64,000 bases of DNA from CAWCXF01 sp963799455 (GCA_963799455.1 CAWCXF010000007.1:682001-746000), one strand, 5' to 3'; positions 40,693 through 49,380 are shown, counted from the stretch's first letter. Notes: generated from the letters alone by a model not told the origin. Numbers and translations are program-made.

Positions 40693-41412
40693 GTGGCCGG
40701 CGTGCGACTGTTCATAGACCGCCCCGAGGCGGCGGGGCAAATGGCCGAGGGCGAGCGCGTGGCGCTGACCCGGGAGCAGGCCCACTACCTCTTCGCGGTG
40801 ATGCGGATGGGCGCGGGCGAGGCGCTCGCCGTGTTCGACGGCCGCTCCGGCGAGCACGCGGCCACGATCGCCGAGGCCGGGCGGCGCTCGGGCGCGCTGG
40901 TCCTGGGGCCGCGCACCCGCCCGCTCCGGGCGCCGCCCGACCTGTGGCTCCTCTTCGCGCCGATCAGGAAGGCGCGCACCGACTTCATCGTCGAGAAGGC
41001 GACCGAGCTGGGCGCGGCGCGCCTGTGCCCCGTGCGCACCGAGCGCACCCGGTCCGAGCGCGTGCGCGCCGAGCGCCTGCGCGCCCACGCCATCGAGGCC
41101 GCCGAGCAGTGCGGCGGCACTTATCTGCCGGAGGTCGCCGAGATCGCCCCCTTGGGCGCGGTGCTCGACGCCTGGGATCCCGCGCGCCGGCTCGTCTTCT
41201 GCGACGAGGCGCTGGCGGGCGAGGCGTCGCGCATCGACGCGCCCGCGCCGGCCGCGCTGCTGATCGGCCCCGAGGGCGGCTTCTCCGAGCCCGAGCGCGC
41301 GCGGCTGCGGGGCATGGCCCGGGCGGTCTCGCTCGGGCCGCGGGTGCTCAGGGCCGACACCGCGGCGGTGGCGGCGCTGGCGCTGTGGCAATCGGCCTGG
41401 GGCGACTGGTGA
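40693..41412 (+). CDS. rsmE: 16S rRNA m3U1498 methyltransferase
   Basis: A 239-residue SPOUT-class methyltransferase that modifies U1498 of 16S rRNA. Seen: RLFIDRP at the start, AHYLFAVMRMGAGEALAVFD (PUA-like part), PIRKARTDFIVEKATELGAA, HAIEAAEQCGG, LLIGPEGGFSEPERA and VSLGPRVLRADTAAVAALAL, the knotted SAM-binding region. GTG 40693 was chosen because AGGTGG lies six bases before it; GTG 40702 is an in-frame alternative. Confidence 0.95.
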   Translation: MAGVRLFIDRPEAAGQMAEGERVALTREQAHYLFAVMRMGAGEALAVFDGRSGEHAATIAEAGRRSGALVLGPRTRPLRAPPDLWLLFAPIRKARTDFIVEKATELGAARLCPVRTERTRSERVRAERLRAHAIEAAEQCGGTYLPEVAEIAPLGAVLDAWDPARRLVFCDEALAGEASRIDAPAPAALLIGPEGGFSEPERARLRGMARAVSLGPRVLRADTAAVAALALWQSAWGDW

Positions 41413-41470
41413 GCGCACGCGCGCTCCCGCGGCGCCGTCGGGCGCCCGCCGAGGCGCCGAGGGCGGGCGC

Positions 41471-42031
41471 GTGATCCGCCCCGGGGTCAGGGCCGGCCTG
41501 CGCCGCTGGGGCGAGGCGCTCGCGGGCCTCGGGCTCCTGGCGCTGGGCCTGCGGTGGACGGCCTCCACCGGCCTTCTGGTCTGGGTCGGCGCCGCGGTGG
41601 CGGCTCTGGGCGCCGGCGTCGCCTTCACCGGCGTCCAGCGCGCGCGCTTCCGGCGTGGCGGCGAGGGGCCCGGCGTCGTGCGGGTGGACGAGGGGCGGGT
41701 GCTCTACATGGGGCCATCCGAGGGGGGCGCGGCCGATCTGGACGCGCTGCGCTCGGTGAGCCTCGACCCCGAGGGGCCGGACGGTCCGGCCTGGGTGCTC
41801 GACGGCGACCGCGCTCTGCGGGTGCCCGCGGACGCGCTCGGGGCGGACGCGCTGCTCGACGCCTTCGCCGCGCTGCCGGGCTTCGAGGCGTCGCGCGCGC
41901 TGGCCGCGCTGGGCCGCCGGGGCTCCGCCCCGGTCGCGGTCTGGCGCGCGCCCGGCGCCGCCGGGGAGCCTGCGCGCCTGCCCGGCGCGGGCGCGGGCGG
42001 CCCCCGCCGCCTGCCGCCGGACGCGCCCTGA
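41471..42031 (+). CDS. Hypothetical membrane protein between rsmE and gshA
   Basis: A 186-residue protein starting at GTG 41471. Two adjacent membrane helices (WGEALAGLGLLALGLRWTAS and GLLVWVGAAVAALGAGVAFT) are followed by a cytoplasmic domain with VVRVDEGRVLYMGPSEGGAA, DLDALRSVSLDPEGPDGPAW and ADALLDAFAALPGFEASRAL. The soluble part resembles small PH-like membrane proteins in its layout, but no named family is recognised. Its position between rsmE and the glutamate-cysteine ligase gene suggests co-inheritance with them in this lineage. Confidence 0.75.
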   Translation: MIRPGVRAGLRRWGEALAGLGLLALGLRWTASTGLLVWVGAAVAALGAGVAFTGVQRARFRRGGEGPGVVRVDEGRVLYMGPSEGGAADLDALRSVSLDPEGPDGPAWVLDGDRALRVPADALGADALLDAFAALPGFEASRALAALGRRGSAPVAVWRAPGAAGEPARLPGAGAGGPRRLPPDAP

Positions 42032-42383
42032 GGCCCGCCGCTCGGCCCGGGCCGGGGCGCGCCTCGCTCCGCCGAGGCGCAGGATGCCGACGCGCCGCCG
42101 AGCGCGCGACCGCCCCGCCTCGCGGCGTCCGCGCACCGTCCCCCTTCGGGCCGCCCGCGCGCCCCGGTCCTCGTGCCCCTCGCCCGGCCCGGACCGCCCA
42201 TCGGCGCGCCGGCGTCCCGGCCGGACCCGCCGCGCCCGCCGCGCCCGCCGCGCGTGGAGCCCTCCGCCTCCCGCGCGGCGCCGCGGCCCCGTCCGGATTG
42301 ACTTCGTCGCGCCTGCGGCCCAGGTCACGACCCCAGGTCAAGGCCGGCCGAGGCGAGGCGGGCGCGAGGAGAGGGTGCGCCCG
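42032..42383. other. Gap upstream of gshA
   Basis: About 350 GC-rich bases without a credible gene. The last 90 bases contain promoter-like boxes for gshA (listed separately) and a CAGGTCACGACCCCAGGTCA near-direct repeat (CAGGTCA at 42321 and 42334), which might be an operator. The rest shows nothing. Confidence 0.45.
42298..42326 (+). promoter_or_regulatory. Candidate promoter of gshA
   Basis: TTGACT (42298-42303), a 17-base spacer, then CAGGTC (42321-42326), one base away from the TAGGTC seen at two other promoters. The leader would be about 50 bases. Confidence 0.4.
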
Positions 42384-43766
42384 ATGTCGATCCCCCAGCC
42401 CGGCGGCGGCGCCGTCGAGTCGAAGGCCGATCTGGTGGCCTACCTCGAATCGGGCTGCAAGCCCGAGGCGGACTGGCGCATCGGCACCGAGCACGAGAAG
42501 TTCGGCTATCTGGAGGACACGCTCGAGCCCTTGCCCTACGACGGGCCGCGCTCGGTGCGCGCCGTCCTTCGGGGGATGGCCGACCGCTTCGGCTGGCGCC
42601 CCGTCGAGGAGGCGGGCCACCTCATCGGGCTGGAGCGCGACGGCGCCAACGTCTCGCTGGAGCCCGGCGGCCAGCTCGAGCTGTCGGGCGCGCCGCTCTC
42701 GACCATCCACGAGACCTGCGACGAGGTGAACCTGCATCTGGGCGAGGTGCGCGCCGTCGCCGACCCCTTGGGCGTGCGCTTCATCGGCCTGGGCGCGGCG
42801 CCCGTGTGGACCCATGACGAGATGCCGCTGATGCCCAAGGGCCGCTACCGGCTGATGGACGCCTACATGCGCCGCACGGGCACCCACGGCACCCAGATGA
42901 TGCGCCGCACCTGCACCGTGCAGGTCAACCTCGACTTCGCCTCTGAGGCGGACATGGTCCGCAAGCTGCGCGTGGCGTTGTCGCTCCAGCCGGTGGCCAC
43001 CGCGCTCTTCGCCAACTCGCCCTTCTTCGAGGGCCGGCCCAACGGCCACCGCTCCTGGCGCTCGCGGATCTGGCGCGACCTCGACGGCGCGCGCACCGGC
43101 ATGCTGCCCCTGGCCTTCGAGGAGGGGTTCGGCTTCGAGGCCTACACCGACTGGGCGCTCGACGTGCCGATGTACTTCGTCTTCCGCGACGGCGCCTACG
43201 TCGATGCGCTGGGCCAGTCCTTCCGCGACTTCCTGGCGGGCCGGCTGCCCGCGCTGCCGGGCGAGAGGCCCACCCTCGGGGACTGGGCCGACCACCTCAC
43301 CACGCTCTTCCCCGAGGCGCGCATCAAGCGCTACATGGAGATGCGCGGCGCCGACGGCGGCCCCTGGCGCAGGCTCTGCGCGCTGCCCGCGCTCTGGGTC
43401 GGGTTGATGTACGACGGAGGCGCGTTGGACGCCGCGTGGGATCTGGCGAAGGACTGGGACGCCGAGACGCGCGAGGTGCTGCGGGTGGCTGCGTCCGAGC
43501 GGGGGCTCGCCGCGGAGGTGCCCACGGGATCGGGCGGCGTGCGGATGCTCGATCTGGCGCGCGAGGTGGTGGCGATCGCCGAGGGCGGCCTGCGCGCGCG
43601 GGCGCGGCCCGGCGCGGGCGGCCTGATCCCCGACGAGACGCATTTCCTCGCCGCGCTGCGCGAGAGCGTCGAGACCGGCCGGACGCCGGCCGACGAGCTG
43701 CTCGAGCGCTACGAGGGGGAGTGGGGCGGGGATCTGCGCCGGGTCTACGAGGACTACAGCTACTGA
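42384..43766 (+). CDS. gshA: Glutamate-cysteine ligase, plant/proteobacterial class
   Basis: A 460-residue enzyme catalysing the first step of glutathione synthesis. It belongs to the class found in plants and Alphaproteobacteria rather than the E. coli class. Seen: WRIGTEHEKFGY (about 30-41), SLEPGGQLELSGAPLSTIHE, FIGLGAAPVWTHDEMPLMPK, MRRTCTVQVNLDFASEADM, ALFANSPFFEGRPNGHRSWR and IKRYMEMRGADGGPWRRLCA. An ATG preceded by GAGGAGAGGG fixes the start. The usual cysteine pairs of the plant enzyme are not evident. Confidence 0.95.
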   Translation: MSIPQPGGGAVESKADLVAYLESGCKPEADWRIGTEHEKFGYLEDTLEPLPYDGPRSVRAVLRGMADRFGWRPVEEAGHLIGLERDGANVSLEPGGQLELSGAPLSTIHETCDEVNLHLGEVRAVADPLGVRFIGLGAAPVWTHDEMPLMPKGRYRLMDAYMRRTGTHGTQMMRRTCTVQVNLDFASEADMVRKLRVALSLQPVATALFANSPFFEGRPNGHRSWRSRIWRDLDGARTGMLPLAFEEGFGFEAYTDWALDVPMYFVFRDGAYVDALGQSFRDFLAGRLPALPGERPTLGDWADHLTTLFPEARIKRYMEMRGADGGPWRRLCALPALWVGLMYDGGALDAAWDLAKDWDAETREVLRVAASERGLAAEVPTGSGGVRMLDLAREVVAIAEGGLRARARPGAGGLIPDETHFLAALRESVETGRTPADELLERYEGEWGGDLRRVYEDYSY

Positions 43767-43773
43767 CGCCCGG

Positions 43774-44196
43774 CTACGGACGCCCGCCCCGCGGCACGCG
43801 GGGGACCGCGCTGTCGGCGAGGGCGGCGGGATCGTCGGGTGGCGGGCCGAAGCGGTTCGCGCCGGGCTCGGAGGGGCGGGTCCACCACCACAGGAGGACG
43901 AGGGCGCCCGCGAGCGGCACGAGGATGAGGAGATACCACCAGCCGCTGCGCCCGATGTCATGCAGGCGGCGGACCGACACCGCGAGGCCGGGCAGGAGCG
44001 TCGCCAGCGAGAACGCGAGGCCGAGCGGCCCGCTGCCGTCGGGCGCGACGCCGAGGAGGGCGGCGTCGATCAGCCCCAGGATGATCTGCGCCAGCACGAG
44101 GAACAGGGAGAACCACCAGAACTCGGACCGCCGGGCGCGGTGCGAGAAGGTCGCGTAGCGGCGAAAGCAGGCGCGGACGGCCTCGGCGAAGGTCAT
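43774..44196 (-). CDS. DUF805 family membrane protein
   Basis: A 140-residue DUF805 protein. Seen: FAEAVRACFRRYATFSHRAR then RSEFWWFSLFLVLAQIILGL, the conserved VSVRRLHDIGRSGWWYLLIL and a final PGANRFGPPP. Three to four membrane helices are expected. Function unknown. GAGGACGAC precedes the ATG at 44196. It converges with gshA, with a gap of seven bases. Confidence 0.88.
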   Translation of the reverse strand: MTFAEAVRACFRRYATFSHRARRSEFWWFSLFLVLAQIILGLIDAALLGVAPDGSGPLGLAFSLATLLPGLAVSVRRLHDIGRSGWWYLLILVPLAGALVLLWWWTRPSEPGANRFGPPPDDPAALADSAVPRVPRGGRP

Positions 44197-44577
44197 GGGG
44201 CGTCGTCCTCGAGGTTCGGGTTCTTCGGGGAGGCGCCGACGCTCCCTCGGGCGGCGCCGCGGCGGGCGGACGGCGCTCGCGGCGCGTCCGGCTTCGGGCG
44301 GATCGGGGAGGTGGGCCGCCAGGAACGACGCGACGCGCTCCGGCGGCATCTCGCGGGGCCGCCGGATCGGCCCGGATGCCGGTCGAGAGGTTGCACGAGA
44401 CGGATCCCCCCGCCTGGGCGAGGGGGCTCTCGGCCCGTCCGCCCGCGCGGGCCGAGCGCCCCGCGATCCAGCGCCGGCCCGCCGCCCGGCCCGCCGCCTG
44501 GCCCTCCGCCCGGCCCTCCGAGCAGCCCCGGGGCGGCGCCCCCCGGACGGCGAGCGCGGCGAGGCGCCCGGCCCGCC
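44197..44577. other. GC-rich gap between plsY and the DUF805 gene
   Basis: About 380 bases with no credible gene. It contains imperfect direct repeats of a GGCCCTCCGCCC type word (about 44477-44520) and a hairpin GGGGC-GGC-GCCCC (44530-44542) about 36 bases downstream of plsY that may be its terminator, possibly a diverged copy of the palindromic repeat family. Confidence 0.4.
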
Positions 44578-45198
44578 TCATCGCAGGCCCTGCCCCCCGG
44601 CGCCGATCCGCGGCTCGGTGCCCGCCGCGAGCCGGCGGATGTTGGGGGCGTGGCGGGCGAAGATCAGGGCGGTGAGGGCCACGAAGAGGGCCACCGCCTC
44701 GTCCCGGCCGAGGAGCGCCGCGAGAATCGGGGAGGCGGCGGCGGCCGTCAGCGCCGAGAGCGAGGAGATGCGCGAGGCGCGCGCCGTGACGAGCCAGACC
44801 GCGCAGGCCGCGAGGCCCACCGGCCAGGCGAGCGCCAGGAGGACTCCGAGGAAGGTCGCCACCCCCTTGCCACCGCGCAAGCGCAGCCAGGCCGGGTAGC
44901 AGTGCCCGGCGAAGGCCGCGAGGGCCGCGACCTGCGCCGCGTCCTCGCCGAGGGCCGCGCGGGCGGCGAGGACGGCCATGGCGCCCTTGGCCGCGTCGAG
45001 GATCAGGGTCAGGGCGGCGGCCTTGCGGTTGCCGGACCGCAGCACGTTGGTGGCGCCGATGTTGCCCGATCCGATCGAGCGCGGATCGGCGAGCCCGAAG
45101 CCGCGCGACACGACGATGCCGAAGGGGACCGACCCCACGAGGTAGGCCAGCAGCGCCGTCAGCGCGAGGATGAGCGGCGGCGTGACGATCTCTGGCAC
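44578..45198 (-). CDS. plsY: Acyl-phosphate:glycerol-3-phosphate acyltransferase
   Basis: A 206-residue inner-membrane enzyme that starts phospholipid synthesis by acylating glycerol-3-phosphate. The three PlsY cytoplasmic motifs are seen: DPRSIGSGNIGATNVLRSG, HCYPAWLRLRGGKGVATFLG and a final part with RHAPNIRRLAAGTEPRI. Five membrane helices fit the hydrophobic pattern, e.g. PLILALTALLAYLVGSVPFG and VLLALAWPVGLAACAVWLVT. The gene lies downstream of pyrC in the same direction, with a palindromic repeat between them. Confidence 0.95.
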   Translation of the reverse strand: MPEIVTPPLILALTALLAYLVGSVPFGIVVSRGFGLADPRSIGSGNIGATNVLRSGNRKAAALTLILDAAKGAMAVLAARAALGEDAAQVAALAAFAGHCYPAWLRLRGGKGVATFLGVLLALAWPVGLAACAVWLVTARASRISSLSALTAAAASPILAALLGRDEAVALFVALTALIFARHAPNIRRLAAGTEPRIGAGGQGLR

Positions 45199-45249
45199 GT
45201 TGGCTCCCCAAGAGGTGGTCGAGCGAGACGCTACGGTGGACGACGGCCC

Positions 45250-45286
45250 CCCGTAAACGGGGGTCTGGGGGCACGTGTGCCCCCAG
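45250..45286 (-). repeat. Dispersed palindromic repeat, copy F
   Basis: Read on the minus strand: a palindrome with core GGGGGCACACGTGCCCCC (45286-45265; one central mismatch pair relative to perfect symmetry), then ACCCCCGTTTACGGGGGG, a second hairpin. It starts four bases after the pyrC stop codon, in the direction of transcription, and precedes plsY. Confidence 0.88.
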
Positions 45287-45290
45287 CCCT

Positions 45291-46550
45291 TCAGAACGCG
45301 CGCTCTCCCCCGACCCAGGTGCCCCGCACGCGCCCCTGCATCCGCGCCCCGTCGAAGGGGGTGTTCTTCGACTTCGAGCGCAGCGCGAAGCGGTCGAGCA
45401 CGAAGGGGGCGCCGGGGTCGAACAGCACGAGATCCGCGGGCGCGCCGGGGGCCAGGCGCCCGCCCGGCAGCCCGAGCCGCCGCGCCGGGTTGAGCGAGAG
45501 CGCGCGCCAGAGCGTCGGCAGGTCCAGATCGCCCGAGTGGTGCAGCCGCATGGCGGCGGGCAGCAGGGTCTCCAGCCCGACGGCGCCCGAGGCCGCGGCC
45601 TCGAAGGGCAGGCGCTTGGATTCCTCGTCCTGGGGCGTGTGGTAGGAGGACAGGGTGTCGATCAGCCCCGAGGCCAGCGCCTCGACCACGGCGCGGCGGT
45701 CGTCCTCGTCGCGGAGCGGGGGCTTCACCTTGAAGAAGGTGCGCCAGTCGGCCACGTCGAGCGCGTTGAGGGTGGCGTGGTGGATCGAGGTGCCCGCCGT
45801 CACGTCGAGCCCCGCGGCCTTGGCGCGCGCGAGCGCGGGGAGGGCGGCGGCCGTGGTGACCTGGTCGGCGTGCCAGCGCGCGCGGGTCAGCTCGACGAGG
45901 GCGAGGTCGCGCTCGAGCCCCATGCGCTCGGCCATCGGCGGGACGCCCGGCAGGCCGCGCAGGGTGGCGAACTTGCCCGAGGTGGCGCAGGCGCCGCGGC
46001 TCAGCGTCGGCTCCTGGACGTGGCCGATGACGAGCGCGCCGAGCGAGGCCGCGTAGGTCAGGCAGCGCGCCGCGACGCGCGCGTCCTCGACCACCGCGTC
46101 GCAGTCGGTGAAGGCGACGGCGCCCGCGTCGCGCAGGAAGGCCATCTCGCTCATCTGGCGGCCCTCGCGGCCCCTCGTCAGCGCGGCCATGGGCGCCACG
46201 CGCACGCGCACGCGCGCCGTCCCGGCCGCGCGGCGGCGGACGTATTCGAGCGCCTCGGGCGCGTCGATCGCGGGCTCGGTGTCGGGGCGGGTGACGATGG
46301 TGGTCACGCCGCCCGCCAGCGCCGCCTCGGAGGCGGTGCGGAAGCTCTCCTTGTGGCGCTCGCCGGGCTCGGAGACCTTGACGCCGAGATCGACGATGCC
46401 GGGCGCGAGGCGGAGCCCGGCGCAGTCGATCCTCTCGGCGTCGCGCGGGGCCGGGCCGTCCCGGATCACGCCATCGGCGACGAGGAGCGAGCCCGGCGCG
46501 TCGGTCCCGGCCTCGGGGTCGATCAGGCGCGCGTTCTCGAAGAGGATCAA
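45291..46550 (-). CDS. pyrC: Dihydroorotase-like protein, probably non-catalytic
   Basis: A 419-residue amidohydrolase-fold protein of the pyrimidine pathway. Overall it matches the alphaproteobacterial PyrC found with PyrB (VVDLGVKVSEPGERHKESFR-type N-terminal region, GGVTTIVTRPDTEPAID, TFFKVKPPLRDEDDRRAVVE, SYHTPQDEESKRLPFEAAAS, SKNTPFDGARMQGRVRGTWV). The metal-binding His-x-His of active dihydroorotases (DxHxH) is replaced by DLGVK, and the DHAPH-type site reads YHTPQ, so it is likely a structural partner of PyrB. It starts with TTG at 46550, overlapping the upstream stop (TTGA). The true dihydroorotase would be elsewhere. Confidence 0.88.
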   Translation of the reverse strand: MILFENARLIDPEAGTDAPGSLLVADGVIRDGPAPRDAERIDCAGLRLAPGIVDLGVKVSEPGERHKESFRTASEAALAGGVTTIVTRPDTEPAIDAPEALEYVRRRAAGTARVRVRVAPMAALTRGREGRQMSEMAFLRDAGAVAFTDCDAVVEDARVAARCLTYAASLGALVIGHVQEPTLSRGACATSGKFATLRGLPGVPPMAERMGLERDLALVELTRARWHADQVTTAAALPALARAKAAGLDVTAGTSIHHATLNALDVADWRTFFKVKPPLRDEDDRRAVVEALASGLIDTLSSYHTPQDEESKRLPFEAAASGAVGLETLLPAAMRLHHSGDLDLPTLWRALSLNPARRLGLPGGRLAPGAPADLVLFDPGAPFVLDRFALRSKSKNTPFDGARMQGRVRGTWVGGERAF

Positions 46551-47218
46551 CGGCCCGGACCGCCGCGTCGCCGCGCGCGCCGTGCCGTGAACGCGCCGAC
46601 CGCGGCCAGCACGAGGCCCGACGCCCAGAGCCAGAGCTCGTTGGCGAGGACGCCTCCGCCGACGAGGAGCGCGCCCAGCACCAACGCGCCGGCGCCCGCG
46701 GCCCGGCCCGTGGCGCTGGGCCGCGGGCCTCCGGCCGCCGGGGGCGCCTCGGGCGGCGGGCGCTCTGCCGGCGCGCCGGCCTCGCCGCCCTTCGCGGCGC
46801 CCAAGGACGCAGCCGCGCCGGGGGACGCCTCGGCGTCGTGGAACGCGCCGAGATAGCGCAGGCGGTCGGGCATCCGCAGACGCGTCGCCCGGCCCCCGAA
46901 GGCGCGCGAGGCGATCAGCACGACGTGGCCCTCCGCCTCGGCGAGCCGGGGGTCGGAGGCCTCGCGCTCCGAGACGCCGTAGGCCATCCGCAGATAGCCC
47001 GGCAGGCCCATCCCCTTGAGGTTTCCCATCGCGAACGCCTCGACGCCGCGCGGGTCGAGCGCCCCGGCGCCGAGGTCGTCGCGCAGCGGCCAGGGCGCGC
47101 CCTCGGCCGCGCCCTCGGGCGTCGCGTAGGTGCGCAGGGCGGCCTCGGAGGGGAAGGGCGCCGTGAAGACGCGCACCACGCCGTGCTCGAAGGCGGGGAT
47201 CTCGATGGTGTCGGTCAA
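46547..47218 (-). CDS. Conserved hypothetical membrane protein of the pyrB-pyrC operon
   Basis: A 223-residue protein starting with TTG at 47218 (LTDTIEIPAFEHGVVRVFTA). The soluble N-terminal domain has WPLRDDLGAGALDPRGVEAF, AMGNLKGMGLPGYLRMAYGV, LAEAEGHVVLIASRAFGGRA and RLRMPDRLRYLGAFHD; proteins of this look are found beside pyrB/pyrC in Rhodobacteraceae. After a Pro/Ala linker come two membrane helices (GAGALVLGALLVGGGVLANE and LWLWASGLVLAAVGAFTARR). Function unknown. Both ends overlap neighbours by TTGA, so translation is coupled along the operon. Confidence 0.75.
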   Translation of the reverse strand: MTDTIEIPAFEHGVVRVFTAPFPSEAALRTYATPEGAAEGAPWPLRDDLGAGALDPRGVEAFAMGNLKGMGLPGYLRMAYGVSEREASDPRLAEAEGHVVLIASRAFGGRATRLRMPDRLRYLGAFHDAEASPGAAASLGAAKGGEAGAPAERPPPEAPPAAGGPRPSATGRAAGAGALVLGALLVGGGVLANELWLWASGLVLAAVGAFTARRARRRGGPGR

Positions 47219-47942
47219 AGGGGAACCCCCGCGCTCGAGGATGACGGGCAGGCCGGGCCCGACCGCCAGTCGGGCCCGGCCGGGATCTGCAGCTCCGCGT
47301 GCAGGGCACCGTCCCGCAAGCCCAGCGCCTCTTCCAGCGGAGGCGGGATCCCCGCGATTGTGATCAAGGCCACGCTCCGGGCCGGGTCCGGTCCCAGCGG
47401 TGGCGGCAGGGGGATCGGACAGGTGATCGCCAGGAGGCGGGGGCCGTTCGTCGTCATCACGATCCAGACATCCTCCGGGTGGTTGCCGGCCCAGTAGCCC
47501 GCGTCGATCCCTCGGCTGTAGAGGGGCGCCCATCCCCGGAGCATCGGGTCGAGGCGTTCGCACGCCATTCGCATCCCGTCATCGGGCAGCAGCACCGTGT
47601 AGACGCCCACGCCGTCCACGTCCCCGGCGCAGCAACCTCGAAGGTAGGCTCGTCGTGCCGGGCCGGCGCGGAGGGGTCGAACCGCCGTGTCGGGCCGAGC
47701 CCGCCGAGGATGGAGAGGGGGTAATCCAAGAGCGACTCCTTCATGCCGGTGCCGCGGAGGGCCTCCACCGCCCGCGGCGCCGTCATCGACCCGCCCAGGC
47801 AGGCGTGGAGGAAGAGGCCCACGGGGTCGTCCCGCGGGTCGGGCGCATCGGTCGGGATCACCCCGGGCGTCACGGTGGCCTGCGCTCGGACTGGCGGGGC
47901 CGCCGGGGACCCGAGCAGGACGAGGACCAGGGCGCGGATCAC
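47215..47942 (-). pseudogene. Exported hypothetical protein of the pyrB-pyrC operon, split by a one-base deletion
   Basis: From GTG 47942 (overlapping the pyrB stop) the frame reads IRALVLVLLGSPAAPPVRAQ, a signal peptide ending at Ala-x-Ala-like RAQ, then LFLHACLGGSMTAPRAVEAL and SLLDYPLSILGGLGPTRRFD up to FEVAAPG. At a C4 run (47622-47625; G4 on the coding strand) one G seems missing. With it restored the reading continues GDVDGVGVYTVLLPDDGMRM, GWAPLYSRGIDAGYWAGNHP and EDVWIVMTTNGPRLLAITCP to the stop at 47215. The repaired protein would have about 242 residues. No domain recognised. Operon spacing (GTGA, TTGA) is preserved, so the gene was functional recently or the break is an error. Confidence 0.7.
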
Positions 47943-48865
47943 GACGCGGCCCTCAGGTTGCGCGCCAGCAGGTCCATCGCCGCCATCCGCACCGCCACGC
48001 CCATCTCGACCTGGGTGCGGATCACCGAGCGGGCGAGGTCGTCGGCGATCTCGCCGTCGATCTCGACGCCGCGGTTCATCGGACCCGGATGCATCACGAT
48101 CGCGTCGGGCCTCGCATGGGCGAGCTTCCTCGCGTCGAGCCCGAAGCGGTGGTGGTATTCCCTGACCGACGGGACGAAGGCGCCGTCCATGCGCTCGCGC
48201 TGGAGGCGCAGCATCATCACCACGTCGCAGCCCTCGAGCCCGGCCTCCATGTCGTCGGTCACCTCGACGCCGAACTCGGCGATGCCCGAGGGCATCAGCG
48301 TGGGCGGCCCGATCAGCCGCACCCGCGCCTCCATCCGGCCCAGGAGCAGGATGTTCGAGCGCGCCACGCGGGAATGCGCGATGTCGCCGCAGATCGCCAC
48401 CGTGAGGCGCGCGAGCCGCCCCTTGGCGCGCCGGATCGTCAGCGCGTCGAGGAGCGCCTGGGTCGGGTGCTCGTGGCGCCCGTCGCCGGCGTTGAGCACC
48501 GCGCAATCGACCTTGGCCGCGAGCAGATCGACCGCGCCCGACTGCGGATGGCGCACCACGAGGAGGTCGGGGCGCATCGCGTTGAGGGTGGCCGCGGTGT
48601 CGAGCAACGTCTCGCCCTTGGCGACCGAGGAGGTCTGCATGGCCATGCTCACCACGTCGGCGCCGAGCCGGCGCCCGGCGATCTCGAAGCTCGCCTGGGT
48701 GCGCGTCGAGGGCTCGAAGAAGAGGTTGACCTGGGTGAGCCCGGCCAGCACCTCCGGCGCGCGCCCGCGCGCGGCGTAGTCGGAGGCCAGGTCGAGCACG
48801 GCGGTGATCTCGGCCGGATCCATCCGCTCGATGCCCAGCAGATCCTTGCCCCGGATGCCCGTCAT
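47939..48865 (-). CDS. pyrB: Aspartate carbamoyltransferase, catalytic subunit
   Basis: A 308-residue enzyme joining carbamoyl phosphate to aspartate in pyrimidine synthesis. Seen: NLFFEPSTRTQASFEIAGRR (carbamoyl-phosphate loop), AGDGRHEHPTQALLDALTIR, LTVAICGDIAHSRVARSNIL, MMLRLQRERMDG and VMHPGPMNRGVEIDGEIADD. No pyrI regulatory subunit is present; in this lineage PyrB usually pairs with a PyrC-like partner, which fits the inactive-looking PyrC downstream. GGGGAGGACGGC precedes the ATG at 48865. It is the first gene of a four-gene coupled operon. Confidence 0.96.
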   Translation of the reverse strand: MTGIRGKDLLGIERMDPAEITAVLDLASDYAARGRAPEVLAGLTQVNLFFEPSTRTQASFEIAGRRLGADVVSMAMQTSSVAKGETLLDTAATLNAMRPDLLVVRHPQSGAVDLLAAKVDCAVLNAGDGRHEHPTQALLDALTIRRAKGRLARLTVAICGDIAHSRVARSNILLLGRMEARVRLIGPPTLMPSGIAEFGVEVTDDMEAGLEGCDVVMMLRLQRERMDGAFVPSVREYHHRFGLDARKLAHARPDAIVMHPGPMNRGVEIDGEIADDLARSVIRTQVEMGVAVRMAAMDLLARNLRAAS

Positions 48866-49167
48866 GCCGTCCTCCCCGCAGGGGGTTAGCCCGTGCGGGC
48901 AGCGAGGGGCAAGCGCGGCCCCGCAGGAGGCGGCCGCGACGCCGGACCCTCGGCGCCCCCGACATCCCTGAGCGCGGCCCGCGACGCGCCCGCTCCCGTC
49001 GGGCGCCCGGCGATCCGTCGGAAGCGGTGGTCCCGGCGCCGCCATGGCCGCGCGGTGCGGGTGGCCGGAGCGCGGGGCCGAGTCGGACGCCGCCCTTCGA
49101 TGCGAGCCGTCAACGATTCGTTAACCAGGCGGGGGCGATGCTGCGACCGACCCGGATGGAGGCCGTC
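48866..49167. other. Gap between divergent pyrB and a small membrane protein gene
   Basis: About 300 bases, no gene recognised. Near its right end is the only AT-richer patch of the area, with GATTCGTTAACCAGG at 49125-49139; TTAACC (49131-49136) resembles half of a CtrA-binding site (TTAA-N7-TTAA), but the second half is absent. Confidence 0.35.
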
Positions 49168-49380
49168 ATGACACGCATCCTCGCCGCGCTGCCCGCCCTT
49201 CTGCCGATCGCCGCGGCGCTGGCGCTCGCTCTGGCGATCCTCGGGATCCCGATCCCCGCCGAGCTCGCGCCGACGCCGCTGCGCGCGACGCTCTGCGCCT
49301 CGGCCGCGGCCCTCGGGCTCCAGCTGCGCCACCGCGCCCTCCTGCGCCGCGAGGCGGCCCTGGCGCGCAGCCGGGGCTAG
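49168..49380 (+). CDS. 70-residue membrane protein
   Basis: A small protein with two predicted membrane helices (ILAALPALLPIAAALALALA ILG and a second around RATLCASAAALGLQLRHRAL), ending in a basic tail LLRREAALARSRG. The ATG at 49168 has GGATGGAGG five bases upstream, the main support for translation. An in-frame upstream ATG at 49027 would add 47 residues without similarity to anything. No family recognised. Confidence 0.55.
   Translation: MTRILAALPALLPIAAALALALAILGIPIPAELAPTPLRATLCASAAALGLQLRHRALLRREAALARSRG

Noticed and set aside
49125..49139. CtrA-binding site
   Set aside because: Only one TTAACC half-site is present; the second TTAA at the proper spacing is missing, so it is mentioned only in the gap entry.
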